Assembly (NCBI GenBank): GCA_951213105.1
Contig: OX578152.1
Location: 71,494,680-71,558,679, forward strand
DNA: 64,000 bases
Direction of reading: 5' to 3'
Source of the DNA: Amaurobius ferox
Taxonomy: Eukaryota; Arthropoda; Arachnida; Araneae; Amaurobiidae
The notes below the pieces were generated by a model. The model did not search any database. It had not been told where the DNA came from and saw nothing but the letters and a program-made list of their open reading frames with translations. The position numbers and the translations under genes were made by a program. Each line of letters starts with the position of its first letter. Within the stretch, counting starts at the first letter, position 1. Of the stretch, positions 15,201 through 25,899 are shown one piece after another.

Positions 15201-16594
15201 AGAAAGACGAGAAAGGGAAAATCAAGAGATTTAAAGCTCGTTTGGTAGCCCAGGGGTATGGTCAGAAAAAGGGAGAATCATACGATGAAGTTTTTAGCCC
15301 TGTTGTTAACTTCAACTTAATTAGAGCATTCTTCTCAATTTTCGTATGCATGCTTGGCTGGATGCATTTCCAATTAGATATCAAATCTGCCTATCTCTAT
15401 GCTAAATTGAGTCAAAAGGTATATATGAAACAGCCTCAAGGTTATGTCAATCAGGAACAGCCTGATTATGTTTGTTTGTTGAAGAAAGCCATTTACGGTC
15501 TTCATCAAAGTGGAAGAGAATGGTTTAATGAACTTGACACCAAATTAAAAGAATTAAATTTTTTAAAACTTCAATGGTGTAATTGTGCATATATTTACAA
15601 TAGCAAAGTTCTTATGCTAGTCTATGTGGATGACATAATTCTCTTCTCAAAGTATCAAAGGGACATAGACCACATTGTTTCATTACTTAGCATAGAATTT
15701 GATATCAAGGTATTAGGAAAAATTAGAAAACTTTTAGGCGTGGAATTTAAAGAGTGTGACAATAAATTTTTTATACATCAAAGTCAGTATATAGATAGAG
15801 TATGTCAAATGTTTCAACAGTATAAATATCCAGTTACTTCACTTCCCATTTCTAAAGGGAATATTCTAAGTAAAATAGATTGTCCAAAGACAAGTGGAGA
15901 AATAAAGCAAATGCAAAGTTTTCCTTACAGGAGCTTAATTGGGTGTTTGGCTTTTATATCTAGTAGGACTAGACCTGATATTTGTTACGCCATCAATATA
16001 TTATCTCAATTTCAAGAAAACCCTGGAATTAAGCATTGGGATGCATTGTTAAGACTTTTAGGATATGTTGAAAAGACTAAAAACTATATGTTGAATTTAT
16101 CTAACATTCAGGAGTTAAAATTGAATGGTTATTCAGATTCTGACTTTGCTGCAAACCGAGATGACCGTGTTTCACTTGGAGGCATGATACTCTTTATTGA
16201 CAATGTACCTATTTCTTGGCGTACCTTTAAACATAAGTGTGTCAGCTTATCAACCATGGAAGCTGAATACGTATCACTAACTGAAGCCGCTAAGGAAATG
16301 GTATGGGTACAAAACATAATAGAAGAATGTCATTTACTTGGGTTAAACTTTAATAAAAGTAACAGTGTTATTTTTAGCGACAACCAAGCAGCCATTAATT
16401 TTTCTAACTCTCCAATTGAAAACAACAGAACTAAGCATATTGATGTTAGATATCATTTCCTAAGAAATTTAATAGTCAATGAATCTTTTAATGTTAAATT
16501 TGTAAATAGTAAAGATAACTTAGCAGATCACTTTACTAAACCAATGACTAAGGAAATAATACTTAAATTTTGTAATAAAATTTTTAAAAACTAA
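12251..16594 (+). CDS. Copia gag-pol polyprotein
   Basis: One open frame of 1447 residues counted from ATG 12251 (GGCCATGG context); the frame is open upstream to 12098, but homology starts at MEASRTELLTRDNYVTW. Domains in order: a UBN2-type gag region; CCHC zinc knuckle CFKCNKLGHTKSNC (about 248-261); aspartic protease WVVDTAATRHF (Asp295); GAG-pre-integrase HHCC finger (His501, His506, Cys534, Cys537); integrase with Asp565, Asp628 and Glu664, giving the DD35E spacing; reverse transcriptase with LDIKSAYLYAKL and YVDD (about 1125-1128); RNase H with YSDSDFAA (Asp1296), STMEAEY and SDNQAA; end at KFCNKIFKN. All catalytic residues are present with no stop or frameshift, so it may be active. 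Confidence 0.95.
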   Translation: MEASRTELLTRDNYVTWCTDISFVLKGEGCFGHVDGSAKPIEEDASRRDYDDFYRRKDRALAIIYQSLSSEYKELINVTDEPSQVWNTLKEHFQAPSRANLVRLLDEFFDVRPEQDEPVDIFCSRLRKAVTRLKDAKHPIEDLYVAFQSIRYLPEEFRGIVQIIYRWNDSDFKLSKIQAELAAEESRLRQQASDFSKTVSSNSAYFTSKKFVNRVNVSKLKFPNVSHNVSNVNTSSHNVNISKSKIKCFKCNKLGHTKSNCSRNNGSSIVEFLGSPQIEANTVIDPSDRLSWVVDTAATRHFCNNIKLFSKFNECKGTSMSLAVGDVESPVEAIGTVEMYVQFKDKQSIIKLENVMYSPKLRRNLLAASVLEEQNFSFNGANGVLWFFTPKGEKFFYAKRKDGLYFLKPKYSTQEQHNVENRQSKDRDQHGDKKHKKDKKSKDRDPSASRKIDKVKIAPNLKETKFKSDKTKTKQNENVDSSISKPSSSVTELNSTNCLWHKRYCHINAEYLLQTSKVSAVNGLPRLKYKKLNCKSCKLAKSRRVSYKPTGRIRSTKPLQLLHMDVCGPLPTASYGGNKYVLTITDDYSRKVFVYLMKQKSEVFSHFKEFQAREERQLGTKILCIRTDNGMEFCHDKFKNYLKDIGIKAERTNTYTPQQNGVSERFNLTAFDCVRAMLNDSKLHDRFWAEAILCFAYTKNRICHKFKTKTPHELYSGRKPSVKHLRTFGCRAYVGKPSQLRKKLDMKATEGVMVGYATKTKGYRIFLSGEKRTIETCNVRFDEGDVVEGILDPICPRNISSGISRDNLSEYSDGEYPREQSDGGAGESEDTGDDPSESSEETDSPADSSMTPCSDIAWQRKTVPRPDGSRTDVYYYAQGDNKRLRSHNDVKKYCDKRNIQFDQQLFNFRENKGLKRVRGRPEASNIEINIPKGYNAAIKSSQSEKWCNAMDEEMAVMQERGVWELVPASTSQKHIGNRWVYTIKKDEKGKIKRFKARLVAQGYGQKKGESYDEVFSPVVNFNLIRAFFSIFVCMLGWMHFQLDIKSAYLYAKLSQKVYMKQPQGYVNQEQPDYVCLLKKAIYGLHQSGREWFNELDTKLKELNFLKLQWCNCAYIYNSKVLMLVYVDDIILFSKYQRDIDHIVSLLSIEFDIKVLGKIRKLLGVEFKECDNKFFIHQSQYIDRVCQMFQQYKYPVTSLPISKGNILSKIDCPKTSGEIKQMQSFPYRSLIGCLAFISSRTRPDICYAINILSQFQENPGIKHWDALLRLLGYVEKTKNYMLNLSNIQELKLNGYSDSDFAANRDDRVSLGGMILFIDNVPISWRTFKHKCVSLSTMEAEYVSLTEAAKEMVWVQNIIEECHLLGLNFNKSNSVIFSDNQAAINFSNSPIENNRTKHIDVRYHFLRNLIVNESFNVKFVNSKDNLADHFTKPMTKEIILKFCNKIFKN

Positions 16595-17469
16595 ATCAAA
16601 ACTTTTTGAGATTAAATGTTTAGTCTAAAGAAAATTTTAAATACTAAATTGAATTTACAACTTGGGAATTTTTTTTTAAAAAGATGTCATATATATACAT
16701 TATTGTTTATCTTAAACCTCATTGATATAAGATAGTATATCTTGAGTATAAATTTTTGTGATATTGAATCTTTTTCACTTTACACCTTTGTATATATATC
16801 CATTTTCCATGACCCGCATGATGCTAAATAATAGCTTATGTGTATAAAATTTTGTATTTTTCAACTTGGTAAAAAGTATGTGTTGAAAGTTTTGATAAAG
16901 GAATTTTATTATCTAATTACTTGCATCATGTATTTTTAAATATTTGGTATATCAATGCAGTCTAATAGTATTAATTATGTATACTTATATTGTGTTAATA
17001 GACTAAATTTTTTTTTAAGCTTTTTGAATTATAGTGTTTATACTCAAATTTAAAGTAAACTTAAATTCTATGCTTATACAAAATCTTAATCTTTTAAAGT
17101 TGACTTGTTTAATATGATAATGTGCTTATACTTAAATTTTGGATACTTATAATTAAATTTAAACTAAAATTTCAATTTTTGAATGCTGATACTTAAGCAT
17201 TGAAGTTGTGTTGTATATAAATTTCTACTTGATGTGAAATGTTGTTGTTACAATATTGTCGACAATACTTAACTATTTTTCAGATGCTATAAGTACTTAT
17301 GCATTTTATTTTAAATTTAATAATGATATAATACTTTAAATTTTTTCCTTCATTATATGTTTGATAGGATACTGGGGGCCTTGGTGTTTATTGATATACC
17401 TTGGTTTCTCAGAGTAAGTTTTCTTTTGCATATGCATTGAGACTTAAGGATTTGCATGAGGGGGCCGAT

Positions 17470-18259
17470 TGTTGGAAATAATCAATACATCGCGATTCAC
17501 GTTCCTGTGAACAGGCGTTTATGCAAATTTAATATGAACGACTCTTCCCGTTCACCGGCGTGAACCGTGACGTTTTTCAACATGAGGTTTCATGCAAATC
17601 AGTTCTCAATGCGTACGCATCTGATTTGCATATCCGGGGGCGTTTCCGGAACTGTCCATTCTCGGATATATAGGGCAGAGGTTTCTTGAAGCAAATGAGA
17701 AGGTCGAAAGAGGTCGATCGAGATCAGACGTCTGAAGAAGTCAGACGAGATAGACACTGATGGTCTGATGCAGGCAGACAGAAATGTTTTTTGACAGAAG
17801 CACTGCGGAATATCGTTTGACGACGGTGAATAGTCGAAACGGATGCAGATGTGGTCAGTTTGGACCAGCATGTATTGAACGTTAAATTTACTTACAAACG
17901 TTCGGAAGCCGCTTTAAAGATTTTCCTGATGTTCTATCCTTTGGTTTCCCTTTGCCAAGTGATGGTGGCTGAAATACACGCAAGTGATAGAGGTAGTATA
18001 GTAACTTACTACCAAATGCTTCAAGAAATCTCTGTCTAGTCATTTACAACTAAAAATCTTTTGTACATAGTATATTTTTGATGTTTTACGGCATGGAAAA
18101 TTACCAGGTACGTGTAATATGCCGAGTTGTGTTTTTCACCAAATAAAGTGAACGAAGTTTTTCTTTAAAGCTGGACTTGTGTACTTTCATAACCCAGCCA
18201 ACACTTATTGACTCTGACAGTGCGTGCTTTGCTATCTTCAAATTTTAAATTTTCCAACA
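17470..18259 (+). repeat. Copia 3' LTR
   Basis: 790 bp, apparently identical to the 5' LTR at a constant offset of 6204. It is preceded by the purine-rich GAGGGGGCCGA at about 17458-17468, the likely polypurine tract priming plus-strand synthesis. Between the gag-pol stop (16594) and this LTR lies about 870 bp of AT-rich non-coding sequence. Confidence 0.95.
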
Positions 18260-18264
18260 TGGGT

Positions 18265-19230
18265 AACAATGGATCTGACCTCGTTGTCGTCCCAGAACTG
18301 CTTCCCAGCAAGAAAGGACTTCAGGTGCTTGAAAAGATGAAAGTCACTGGGTGCGAGATCCGTGCTGTAGGGGTGGTGGTCAGAAACTTCCCATCGCAAC
18401 TCCGTAAGGCATTGTTGCGTGTTACTTGCAGTGTGTGGTCGTGCATTGTCATGAATGAGCAAAATTCCACCCCGAAACATGTCACGATGCTTATTCTGTA
18501 TTGCGCAATGCAGTTTTCTAAGCGTCTCGCAATAACGTGACTCGTTGACTGTTTCTCCGCTTGCCATGAAATCCACCAGCAAAACGCTGTGTCGATCCCA
18601 AAACATTATACACATCAATTTGCGACACGTGATTAGTGGCTTGGCTTTCGTCTATGGTGGTAATGACTTGTGCCTCCATTCCATCGATTGCAGTTTGGAT
18701 TCCGGGGTTACGTGACACACCCAGGTCTCATCACTAGTGATAATCCGGCTTAAGAAGTCATCACCCTCTTCGTTGTACCATGTCAAGAAGTCTAGAGCAC
18801 TGCTCTGATGTTTCAATCTCTGCTGCTCTGTCAGATTGTGAGGTACCCATCGAGCACACAGTTTTTGGAATTTCAGTTTTTCGGACACAATCTCGTGCAG
18901 AAGTGACCTGGAAATCTGAGCAAATTCCAGGGAAAGTGTCGTTATGGTGAAATGCCTGTTCTCCATAATCTCTGCATTAACTGCTGCAAGTAAATTATCA
19001 ATCAGAGATGGCCACCCACTTCGTTCGTTATCATGAGCATTTTCACGTCCTTCATTAAATTGCCGCACCCACCTTCTGACCATGGAATCGCTCATCGCAT
19101 TGGGTCCATACACTTCACAAATTTGTCTGTGAATTTCACAAGCTTTGGTGTTCCTTGCATTGTGAAATCGGATGACCAACCGTTTCTCGCATGCGATGGG
19201 ATGCTCGATTGTTTTAAACATTTTAAACAC
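18265..19230 (-). pseudogene. Mariner transposase, N-terminal and catalytic part (frameshifted)
   Basis: The frame starting MFKMFKTIEHPIACEKRLVI at 19230 covers the helix-turn-helix region (EVYGPNAMSDSMVRRWVRQF) and reaches the first catalytic Asp in ITSDETWVCH. A frameshift follows near 18650-18620. The second frame continues MASGETVNESRYC, LIHDNARPHTA and YSTDLAPSDFHLF. The spacing between the D of HDNARPH and the D of APSD is 34 residues, the mariner DD34D signature. The frame is cut by the copia insertion at 18259/18260 and resumes at 11260. Frameshift plus insertion make it non-functional. Confidence 0.9.
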
Positions 19231-19383
19231 TCACCAAATAAGCGTCGCATAAGTCATCGATCTGAAAATGCCTTTCCTTGCTTGCCAATGACTCAGCAGA
19301 AAGAACTTGCATGCTTGAACTAATGAACGCAGCTATTCCGCGGCGAAAATGGAAAACGGAACTTACTTTCTGGATTACCCTCG

Positions 19384-20727
19384 TATATACTATATTCTAT
19401 GAAAGTAAAACACTGGAACAGCCAAAATTTTGACTGAAGCTTAGCATAATAATTTATTGATATATAGTTAGGCTAGGTTCAATCGTACATAATAAAAGAT
19501 TATGTTTGTTTGTCTGTAGTGGGAAATTTAAGCTTCTGACAGCCATGAAATTCAGCACTGGGTTGTCTGAGCTCCCAATGCAACACACCTCGGTGAGATT
19601 TAAAAAAAAAATTCGAATTAGTTATTTATGAGGCACGGTTTAGAATGATATTCACATGAATCAGCTCTTTAGCAATCAAAAATGCTATCACAAAGTTTCT
19701 ATCTCAACATTATCGGAAAGATGAAAGAATGTTCTTTCTGACGATCTTTGAACTGAATCCATAGAACAGTTCCTTCATGTTTATATATTTTTAATTTTTT
19801 AATACATCAAAATATGCATTTTTAAGTTATCTGATTCCTATTCCGTTGCATCTGAAAATAGAAAATTAGCACAATTCTATAGATTTGCAAAAATGTGGCC
19901 ATATATCTTCACATTCTAATAGCAACAAAAAAAAAATAATTATTTTATTATTTAATTTTATGTGAATATTCAAGCAAATACATAAAAATTGAAGTTTTAG
20001 ATTTTGCTAATGTAGTGTGTTTCATTTTTTCCCCATTCCCCACTTGGGTGGGCATTCCTAAAGAAAAAAGTGGCTGTGTGTATGCATGGTTGCAAATTAG
20101 GCGGTTTGGAAATTGAGTGGTATTAGATCCGTATTATTTAAGTAACAGGCGCTTGAGGACCTGGGCAATGTTGGGTAATATTTTTGTTGAACTATAAGAA
20201 TGAACATAAAGCCGCGAATAACTCACTGTACAACATAAAGTGAATTGTATTAAAATTGAATTAAATCAACTAAATCAACCTTCCACAAAAATGGCTTCTG
20301 TATATTTACTGCTTATAGGAAAAAATTCTGGATTAAATTTTATTAAAACTTTTTTGTAGATAAAAATTGAAATGATCTTTTGATTATGTTAAATTCCCTT
20401 TGTTGGTGCTAAAAAGATCAATAAACCTGAAATCAAAAGTATGAAATGTACACAAATCTAAAAACTAGAGAGGTATATACTCTGATTCTTACTTTTATGC
20501 TGATTTCATAGTTTTGACTTCAGGTTTGGTCTTTGTAGCACTTGCAAAAAAGATCCAATGTATCCTTCAAACAGCAGTATGCAGCATGGTAACTTAATGT
20601 ATGCTTAATTGTGTAGTTTAACTCATTTCTCATCCTGTATACAAAGTGTTTTTATTTTTGATAATGTGATATATGATTGAGTTGACATTAGTTGTTCTGT
20701 AGCATGTGTTGACATTTTTGCTTTCAG
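19384..20727 (+). other. CUL2 intron, AT-rich, no further genes seen
   Basis: The remainder of the 17.4-kb intron after the mariner element. About 19470-19600 carries a weakly recognisable repeat fragment (TGTTTGTCTGTAGTGGG). A polypyrimidine tract and acceptor precede the exon at 20728. No coding potential was seen. Confidence 0.6.
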
Positions 20728-20874
20728 CAAGCTTGTGGGTATGAATTTACTAGCAAGCTTCATCGCATGTTTACTGATGTGAGTGTGAGTGTTGACTTGA
20801 ATTCTCGCTTCTCTGAGTATACCAGGGATGAAAATATTGATCTAGGAGTTAACTTTAATATATCTGTACTCCAG
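20728..20874 (+). CDS. CUL2: CUL2 exon: cullin-homology region ([15 protein letters not shown])
   Basis: Forty-nine codons, phase 0/0, with acceptor TTTCAG before 20728 and donor GTAAGT at 20875. The peptide starts [17 protein letters not shown] and ends NFNISVLQ. It continues the preceding exon (NKLK to QACGYEFT), as in all animal cullins. The central [15 protein letters not shown] is more diverged, as expected for an exposed linker. Confidence 0.95.
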
Positions 20875-21693
20875 GTAAGTGTATATTTGTGCTTTAAATA
20901 CAATCGTCACTCAATATCTCGAATTTTGATGATTTGAATTTTTTGATATACCGAAAAAAATTGCAATTCCCTGTATGTTTATTTATATAATCTAAAACCA
21001 ATCTCATGTCGAATTTTATTCTTATTCACTCTCAATAAAAACAACTTGCCATAAGTGCAAGATTGTTCTTTTCATCTACAATTATACTGGCCATTGTTGT
21101 GCGCTGAAATTGAAGTCGGTTAAAGTTGTGTTCCTACCTCCAAACACTATACCAAAACTACAGTCTTTGTACCAAGGTGTTATACAGAGTTTTAAAGTGA
21201 AGTATCGGCATCAAATTCCAAGAAAATGCTAATTAAAAAAAAAAAGTAGTTTCAAAAACTTAAATTTCTCTGTTGCAATTGTGACTTGCAAAATAAATAA
21301 GAGGAGAGTTAATGGAAGTTATTTTTTTATATGTTTTTCTCATTATTTTGAAATATATGTTTCATGAACTAGAAATATGGACCTCAAATCCTATAATGAG
21401 GAATGTAGTAGAAAAAGGATGAGCCCTGAGAAATCCCAGGAAAACTTAATTGAGAAAAGCATAACAGGGGTTACAAACAAAATTTTACAGAAATACTGAA
21501 TTTATCAAATTTTCAGAGGAGGATATTATCTAAATTCTTTGGAGGATTAATGAAGATTTTAAAATTTGCTCACTATATACGTATCAAATTATTTTGTTTT
21601 CTTAATTTCACAAAATCTTAATGTACAAATATTAGTGATCATATCATGGTTTCTAATACAAACTGATTGGGACAGCTCTGCCATGCTCTAGAC

Positions 21694-22602
21694 CAGGGGT
21701 CGCCAAACTTTTTTGATCATCGACCCCTATATAATTTAAAAAACCAAACTTTTTTGATCATCGACCCCTATATAATTTAAAAAACCTTAATATTTATTAA
21801 ATAATGAGTAATTATAAATAAGTAGAAATAATAAGTAAAGTAACTACAGATTTATTGCTTCTTAATCAATGAGATGGGTGTGCCTGGTGTATTTTTGCAA
21901 GGTTCGCTATATTTGGTTCAAAATTAGTCAATTTTAATCTTAAATCCCCTCGAAGCTCCACATTTAATTTATTTCTGTACTTGGTTAAGATTGAATTTAC
22001 GTGACTGAAACCGGCTTCAACCATATAGGAACTTGGAAATGCTAGCATAAACGGTTGAGCTATTTCACAAAGTTTTACATATTTTTGCATTATATTTATA
22101 TTTGTCCAAAATTTGCTTATTGTTAAATTTCTAAGAAGCGTCTTTGCTTCAAGATCCGATAATAATTCAGCAAGCTCATCTTGCAGGTTGATGTCCACGT
22201 TTTCAATTTGAGCAGAAAATGGCACAATAATCCAATCAGGGATGTCAATGTTTTCCAAATCAACAAAGCGCAGTTTAAAATCTAATGTATGACTAATAAA
22301 CCAGAATGAGTATGACTAATAAACCAGAAGTGCAGAGTTCGTGCCACTGCGCGCTGGTACGTCAATACTTGTTTCACCCGAATAAATATTCGTTGATTAA
22401 TTTATGTTCTATAAAGAAACTGATATTAAGTCAATTATAAAAAAATTCACAAATTTTACGATCATCGCGATTACGTATGTGTGATTTTCGTATTAAGAAC
22501 TGTTTTTTCTTCGACCCCCAATCGACCCCCTGGCTCAGATCGACCCCCGCTTTTGTTAAATAGACCCCTGGGGGTCTATATAGACCACTTTGGCGACCTC
22601 TG
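21694..22602 (-). mobile_element. hAT element remnant with 8-bp target duplication
   Basis: Ends CAGGGGTCGCCAAACT and (reversed) TGGCGACCTCTG form imperfect inverted repeats, flanked by CTCTAGAC at 21686-21693 and 22603-22610. Eight-base duplication is the hAT signature. Subterminal ATCGACCCCTATA motifs repeat near both ends. It lies in the CUL2 intron 20875-22972; the rest of that intron shows nothing recognisable. Confidence 0.9.
21866..22258 (-). pseudogene. hAT transposase C-terminal dimerisation domain fragment
   Basis: 130 residues. LAFPSSYMVEAGFSHVNSIL, then TKYRNKLNVELRGDLRLKLT and HQAHPSH follow the C-terminal hAT dimerisation pattern (SSY.VE.GFS...LTK.RN.L) of the ZBED5-like group, which typically ends VHPSH. 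The BED finger and catalytic core are missing, so it is a remnant in an internally deleted element. Confidence 0.85.
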
Positions 22603-22972
22603 CTCTAGACTGTAGTGCCCAAGAAGAAGAAGGTTTCTAACATATATGAAATGTCTACTTAAAAAAAAATGATATTTTTTTTCTGCATAGCTTTTATATT
22701 AATCTTTTCTTCACAAATTATTTCTTCAACCTTCTGATATAAACTGTTCTAATTTTCTGTGTTAATCAAAATATTGTTAATCATTTCACATAGAACAGTC
22801 ATATCTGTTAAAATATATTGGCCTTGGATAAAGTATTTTGTGTTTAGTTTTGACATTATACATGTTTAGTTAAAACCATATGTGGTTTTATTTTGATATT
22901 AGTAAGGAAAAGTAAAATATATGTTTTACTTTGCTTATAGATTATTTATAAATTCTTTATCTTTCTTTTTAG

Positions 22973-23050
22973 GCTGGTGCTTGGCCATTAGGGCAGACAG
23001 CAGTGTCACCTTTTGCAATTCCTCAAGAACTCGAGAAAAGTGTTCAGAAG
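22973..23050 (+). CDS. CUL2: CUL2 exon: AGAWPLGQ...FAIPQELEKSVQK
   Basis: Twenty-six codons, phase 0/0, with acceptor TTTTTAG and donor GTAAGA at 23051. The peptide AGAWPLGQTAVSPFAIPQEL has the W-P-L and IP.EL positions typical of cullins. The FAIPQELEKSVQ wording points to CUL2 rather than CUL1 or CUL3. Confidence 0.94.
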
Positions 23051-25328
23051 GTAAGACTGCTCATCAAAAGTGGTAGAAGATGAACTGAAAGTCTACCCCA
23101 TTTCAAGTTATTAGTACAATCAACTGTTTGTAATATTTTAGAATTTTCATTTGTTTGACTGGGTTTCTCACTGAGTTTTGATGTGATGTTTCGGACCCTT
23201 TTGAAGGAAAATAATTCACAGAAAACTCTTATTCCGTATTAACATTCAACACAACAGCAATCTACCAATTCTGGTTGAATGTATTGTCAACATACTTATT
23301 TCCTTTGCTGCAGTTTGTTTCCTTTCTCATTCTCCTAACTGGGAAACCTTCACTTTTTCATATTCAAATTCATGAGATCTATAGAGAACTTGTTAATAAA
23401 CACAGTACATACTACACTGCTCAAGGCTCAAGGCAGGGTGGGATTAGTGAAGTGCCCAGGAGAGGATACACTGGTGTCCAAAATGATCTTTACATGCTTA
23501 AAAATACTGATATCTCAACAACTGTTGAATTGAATGAATTTTTTAGGGTGATACATAGCAACACATAAATACAAACTGAAAAATTGAATATGAGTGCATA
23601 CTATATAAACTAATTGGCACCGTTTACCATTTCCTTCAAAGTCTGCCCAGCCTATAAATGGCCGACAGCTCAAGGATTCTTTCAAAATGATACTTTAGAA
23701 CCATAAAAACGTTTTGAGTTCAATTGCAAATTCTGTCAACTAAAATTTTGATGCCAAAACTAAAAAATAGCGTATTTTAACTAGTCCTATAAATTGAGTA
23801 TTTATTTTCTGTAATGATTATACCTGCAAATCATTGTTTTCATGTATTAAGAATTTTTTTTTAGATCACACCTCATTGGGAGAAGAATAAAATTACAGCT
23901 GTATAAAGTACTTATAAGACACTTTTATTTATGTACTAGACACCTGGATTTTCACAGGACATAATAAAAAAGCTCTTTGCATCTTTGAGCGAAAATTTCT
24001 GTGCACTATTTTTGGTGGAATTTGAAAAAATGATATTTGGAGAAAAGATACTATTTTGAGCTATACAAATTATACAAAGATTCTGACATAATTAAATACA
24101 TTACAGTTATAGAATGCAATGGGCAGGACATTTGCTAAGAATGGATAACAAAATCACAAAGACAATTTTATGTGCATACTGATCGGAAAAAGACCTAGAG
24201 GACGACTGCAGTAGAGATGGATGGATAGTGTGGACAAGGACTTTGAGGTGTTAAATATTAAAAATTTGAGAAGCATTGCTCCAAGGGAGACAGATTGGAA
24301 GAATCTTCTGAGGAAGGCCAAGGCCCAGTATGGGCTGTTGAGTCATTAATGATAATGATTTGCTTTAATGTTGGGAAAAGTTACCAGCTAAGAACTCCAA
24401 TATATGAATAATTCATAATTGTTGACTTCTTCAATTGCTACTCTTATCTCTCATTCTTAGATTTTTTTTTTCAAGTGTTTTGTCTGTTCTCCAAAAAAAA
24501 CATGTCCAAAAAAGTGTAGCATAGCACCTCTTTTTATTATATTGCAAGTATTTTAATTCTGTACTTTATTTATGTTTCCATCTTAAGACATTATATGTAT
24601 ATAAGCATTACAATATTTACATCTCCTTATACTTTAGCCTCTATGTTTTCTATTATATTACACACCCCTTTATTTTGTAGCTTTTACAGTAGAATATATC
24701 ACATTTTATTGTCTTTTCGTAATACTGTTATTTAAATCTCACGTTTGACAACAATGGATTTCTACTTTTATCTTTTGCAATTGGCAACATTGGTCTCTTT
24801 ATTTATTGCATGAATGGATTGGACATTTGCAGTATATTTCAGGTATTCTTGTTTCCTATATAATTTTTCAGTCTTTATACTTGTCGTTCAAGTAATGTGG
24901 GTTTATAGATATAATCTATCTCACATTTCAGAAACAAGCATATGTTGTGTTCATTTTGATTAAATACTTGGACTTGAAAAATAATGTTTTCGAAATGAAC
25001 ATTTTTTTAGGCCTAGTGCTTATCCACGTGTATAGCTTTAATGCTTGGATATTTTTTGTTTTTCTATTATTGAATCCACACTATTGATTTTTATTGATAA
25101 TCTTTAGTTTGATGACTAGAAATATGCCTTTTATTTTCTTCATGATTGATAATTCTCTATTTAATACTTCTTTTAATTTGTAGGCATATTTTAAGTTAGA
25201 GATTTTTGAGTTGCAACTTCTCTCTATTCTATCATTGGATTTTCATATGATATTTTTATTATATATATATATATGTGTGTGTGTGTGTGCATTCTTGCAT
25301 GGTGTTAATAACTGTTTATGTTTTGCAG
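23051..25328 (+). other. CUL2 intron with a LINE fragment and TA/TG microsatellite
   Basis: Apart from the LINE 3' remnant (24111-24349) and the TA/TG repeat at about 25260-25290, no feature was recognised. The open frame at 23275-23568 has no recognisable homology. Confidence 0.6.
24111..24349 (+). pseudogene. Non-LTR retrotransposon ORF2 C-terminal remnant
   Basis: Across a frameshift and an internal stop the segment reads RMQWAGHLLRMDNKITK, then GKRPRGRLQ, RWMDSVDKDFEVLNI and WKNLLRKAKAQYGLLSH with a stop. The W.GH..RM, RPRGR...RW.D.V..D and W...L.KAK pattern is the C-terminal end of arthropod LINE reverse-transcriptase proteins. It is a dead 5'-truncated copy on the plus strand. Confidence 0.8.
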
Positions 25329-25395
25329 TTTGAACAATTTTATAGTACAAGATTTAATGGTAGAAAACTTACGTGGCTTCATCATCTTTGCAATG
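25329..25395 (+). CDS. CUL2: CUL2 exon: FEQFYSTRFNGRKLTWLHHLCN
   Basis: Twenty-two codons plus one base (phase 0/1), with acceptor TTTTGCAG and donor GTATTG at 25396. It encodes FEQFYSTRFNGRKLTWLHHLCN, the conserved cullin F..FY...F.GRKL.W segment. The last G joins CT of the next exon to make an alanine codon. A longer open frame from 25275 to 25478 covers this exon, but its ATG lies in a TG microsatellite and is not a real start. Confidence 0.94.
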
Positions 25396-25899
25396 GTATT
25401 GTCATTTTTCATAATTATAATTTTGAAATATATTTAACATCAATTTCTTATAAGCATTGTAAATATCTATATTGTTAATCATGCCCACACCTGACTTTAT
25501 ATTTGTTATATATTCCTTAAAAGTAAGATGCAAACTGAAGCAATTTGAATTAAAGTAAAAATTTCAGCGATAAGAATTATTCTAACATAAAAATTGCTAA
25601 GAGAAATTTGGACACCTTGGGATAGTTTTCATTGAAAAAATATATTATGTTTCATCATAACTTTTTTCTGTGACATAAAATTGTATTGAACCAATATTGT
25701 TTTACCAATAAAATAAAAAAGAATCTAAATGTTTGAAATATTTCAAGATGTCCCACTGTATAGGATGCCTTGGTACAGTGAAAAGATTGCATGATATTTA
25801 AGGCCCATTTTTATAGAAAAGTATTCATTTTGTAAACATAAATTTCATTATCTGTGTAAATGCTAATAAATATTTCCTTTTCATTAAATGCTCCTTTAA

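Larger units (their letters stand above)
11266..18259 (+). mobile_element. Ty1/copia LTR retrotransposon, apparently intact
   Basis: 6994 bp with two 790-bp LTRs starting TGTTGG and ending CCAACA. It is flanked by a 5-bp target duplication TGGGT (11261-11265 and 18260-18264) inside the mariner transposase gene. The LTRs looked identical on visual comparison over their whole length. The internal part carries one uninterrupted gag-pol frame. Equal LTRs and an open frame indicate recent insertion. Confidence 0.96.
11056..19383 (-). mobile_element. Mariner element (DD34D), interrupted by a copia element
   Basis: Terminal inverted repeats starting CGAGGGTAATCCAGAAAGTA lie at 11056 and, reversed, at 19383, with TA target duplications outside. 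Removing the copia element and its 5-bp duplication leaves about 1329 bp, normal for mariner. The transposase is on the minus strand and is broken. The element lies in the 17.4-kb CUL2 intron. Confidence 0.9.
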
